DNA of 64,000 nt, taken from assembly GCF_006715725.1 (NCBI RefSeq), contig NZ_VFNU01000001.1, positions 248,001 to 312,000 on the forward strand, written 5' to 3'. The notes beneath the pieces were generated by a model that was given only the letters and a program-made list of their open reading frames with translations, did not search any database and was not told where the DNA came from. Both the position numbers and the translations under genes were made by a program. How positions within the stretch are numbered: the stretch's first letter is position 1; each line of letters starts with the position of its first letter. The DNA is from Nocardioides sp. SLBN-35. Lineage in GTDB: Bacteria > Actinomycetota > Actinomycetes > Propionibacteriales > Nocardioidaceae. This document shows, piece after piece, positions 62,715 through 64,000 of the stretch.

Positions 62715-63383
62715 TCAGTCCCGCAGCATCTTGTAGCCCGCCCCGCGCACGGTGACCACGTGCTCGGCCCCGATCTTCGCGCGCAGCCGCTGCACGGTGA
62801 CGTCGACGACGTGTGCGTCGCCCCACGTGGTGCTCCCCCACACCAACTCGAGCAGCCGGGTGCGGCCCAGCACGATGCCGGCGTTGTCGAGGAAGGCCGT
62901 CAGCAGCCGGAACTCGGTGGCCGACAGGTCCACGGGTACGCCGTGGCGCTCCACGGTCATCCCGTCGACATCGATCCGCAGCCCGTCGCGCTCCACCACC
63001 CGCGAGGGCGCGGCCCCACCGCGCCGGCGCAGCAGGGAGCGCAGCCGGGCCTCCAGCACGTCGCCGTCGAACGGCTTCACGACGTAGTCATCGGCACCCG
63101 CGTCGAAGCCGACCACCTGGTCGCGGGGCAGGTCGCGTGCGGTGAGCAGCAGCACAGGCAGCTCACCGTCCGTGCGGATCCGCTCGGTCAGCCGCAGCCC
63201 GTCGAGCTTCGGGAGCACGACGTCGACGACGGCGAGGTCCACCGGCTGGGTGAGGTACGCCGTCCAACCGGCCTCGCCGTCCGCGGCCGTGACGACGCGG
63301 AACCCGCGGGACTCGAGGACCAGGCGGGTCGTCGTCCGCAGGTCGTCGTCGTCCTCGACGAGCAGGACCAGTGGCGCGTCCAC
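62715..63383 (-). CDS. OmpR-family response regulator
   Basis: A 222-residue regulator. The receiver domain has the acidic pocket 'VEDDDDLR', the phospho-acceptor Asp54 in 'VVDVVLPKLDG', and 'VVKPF' with the conserved Lys. The C-terminal winged HTH shows 'LSATEFRLLTAFLDNAGIVLGR' and 'VDVTVQRLRAKIG'. It is paired with the histidine kinase directly downstream. The GTG at 63383 lies 11 bases below the acyltransferase stop. Confidence 0.93.
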   Translation of the reverse strand: MDAPLVLLVEDDDDLRTTTRLVLESRGFRVVTAADGEAGWTAYLTQPVDLAVVDVVLPKLDGLRLTERIRTDGELPVLLLTARDLPRDQVVGFDAGADDYVVKPFDGDVLEARLRSLLRRRGGAAPSRVVERDGLRIDVDGMTVERHGVPVDLSATEFRLLTAFLDNAGIVLGRTRLLELVWGSTTWGDAHVVDVTVQRLRAKIGAEHVVTVRGAGYKMLRD

Positions 63384-63394
63384 GGCGGGACCGC

Positions 63395-64000
63395 TCAGCC
63401 GGCCTTCTTCTCGGCGGCCTTGGCGGCCCGCTTGGCCGCCCGGGCCCGCAGCTCGGCCTTGTCCAGCGCGTCGGCCTCGTCCGGGGTCGGGGCAGAGCCG
63501 CCGAACCGGGCCGGGGTCCACCAGCTGCCCGGGGCCTTCTCGGCCTCGGGGTACTCCGCGATGACCTCGTCGAGCATCCGCTGCATCACGACCCGCAGCT
63601 CGGCGGTCTCGGCGTCGGTGTCCTCGCCGGTGGGATACATCGGCTCGCCGACCTTGACGATGATCGTCTTGGCGGAGCGGGAGAAGTCCTTCGGGTGGTC
63701 CTTGGTCATCAAGCGGTGGGCGCCCCACACGATGACCGGGATGAGAGGTACGCCGGCGTCCGCAGCGATCCGCGCGGCACCGGACTTGAGCTCCTTGATC
63801 TCGAACGAGCGCGAGATGGTGGCCTCGGGGTAGATGCCGACGACCTCACCGGCCTTGAGGTAGGCCAGCGCGTCCTTCATGGCCTGCAGGCCCGAGGACC
63901 GGTCGACGCGGATGTGGTGGAAGGAGCGGAGCAGATGACCCACGCCCGGCGCGTCCATCATCTCCTTCTTGATCATGAACCGGACCAGCCGCTTGCGCGG
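63395..64000 (-). CDS. 1-acyl-sn-glycerol-3-phosphate acyltransferase, 5' truncated by the window
   Basis: The frame is open through the window edge. The visible 201 residues contain 'GEVVGIYPEATISRSFEIKELKSG' (the EGT-like block III as PEAT, with the Arg/Ser region) and 'VPLIPVIVWGAHR' (block IV) of the PlsC family. The N-terminal HxxxxD block lies beyond the window. The Lys/Ala-rich C-terminal tail is typical of actinobacterial homologues. It acts at the membrane in phospholipid synthesis. Confidence 0.88.
   Translation of the reverse strand, partial: PRKRLVRFMIKKEMMDAPGVGHLLRSFHHIRVDRSSGLQAMKDALAYLKAGEVVGIYPEATISRSFEIKELKSGAARIAADAGVPLIPVIVWGAHRLMTKDHPKDFSRSAKTIIVKVGEPMYPTGEDTDAETAELRVVMQRMLDEVIAEYPEAEKAPGSWWTPARFGGSAPTPDEADALDKAELRARAAKRAAKAAEKKAG

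Overview
The window comes from a high-GC actinobacterial chromosome around the replication origin. The order rpmH-dnaA-dnaN-gnd-recF-dciA-gyrB-gyrA, the block pstP-ftsW-pbpA-pknA-pknB-crgA, the rnpA-yidD-yidC-jag-rsmG-parA-parB block and very strong G/C at third codon positions fit Propionibacteriales, most likely Nocardioides or a close relative. The genus is an inference from gene order and protein style; no search was run.

Layout. Positions 1-9.4 kb hold the cell-wall and division signalling operon: FHA protein, PP2C phosphatase, FtsW/RodA, PBP, two PASTA-type Ser/Thr kinases, a DUF881 protein and CrgA. From 9.4 to 26.8 kb lies mixed chromosomal content: rhomboid protease, cyclophilin, a collagen-like secreted protein beside a large LuxR-type ATPase regulator, SURF1, a FadR-type regulator with visible operators next to a fatty-acid hydroxylase-like protein, an NCS1 permease, a secreted hydrolase, the ergothioneine genes egtB and egtD, and a flavodoxin-fold reductase with a methyltransferase.

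Positions 26,780-41,164 are a genomic island inserted in the 3' end of tRNA-Ala(TGC). A direct repeat of the tRNA end bounds it, its tyrosine integrase is broken, and its inner part is visibly less GC-rich. It carries a multi-gene defence system: a C5-cytosine methyltransferase with an endonuclease-III-like iron-sulfur C-terminus, a Vsr-type nuclease, two GHKL ATPases, a Z1 helicase, a PD-(D/E)XK protein, two proteins I do not recognise, and an EVE/PUA-like zinc-ribbon HNH nuclease. The five genes from Z1 down to the second orphan overlap by four bases each. This is the most interesting region.

From 41.1 to 64 kb the core returns: tRNA-Ala, a DLW-39 micro-protein, tRNA-Ile, DUF3566, gyrA, gyrB, dciA, recF, two small membrane proteins, gnd, dnaN, the origin region, dnaA, rpmH, rnpA, yidD, yidC, jag, rsmG, parA and parB. 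Two good parS sites and two parS-like sites follow the par locus. The window ends with a GNAT enzyme, a lipoprotein, a two-component system and a truncated acyltransferase gene.

How the parts work together. The origin block couples initiation (DnaA), clamp loading (DnaN), helicase loading (DciA), supercoiling (GyrAB) and segregation (ParABS). The kinase/phosphatase block controls septal and polar peptidoglycan synthesis. The island probably marks self DNA by cytosine methylation and uses helicase, ATPase and nuclease parts against unmarked DNA.
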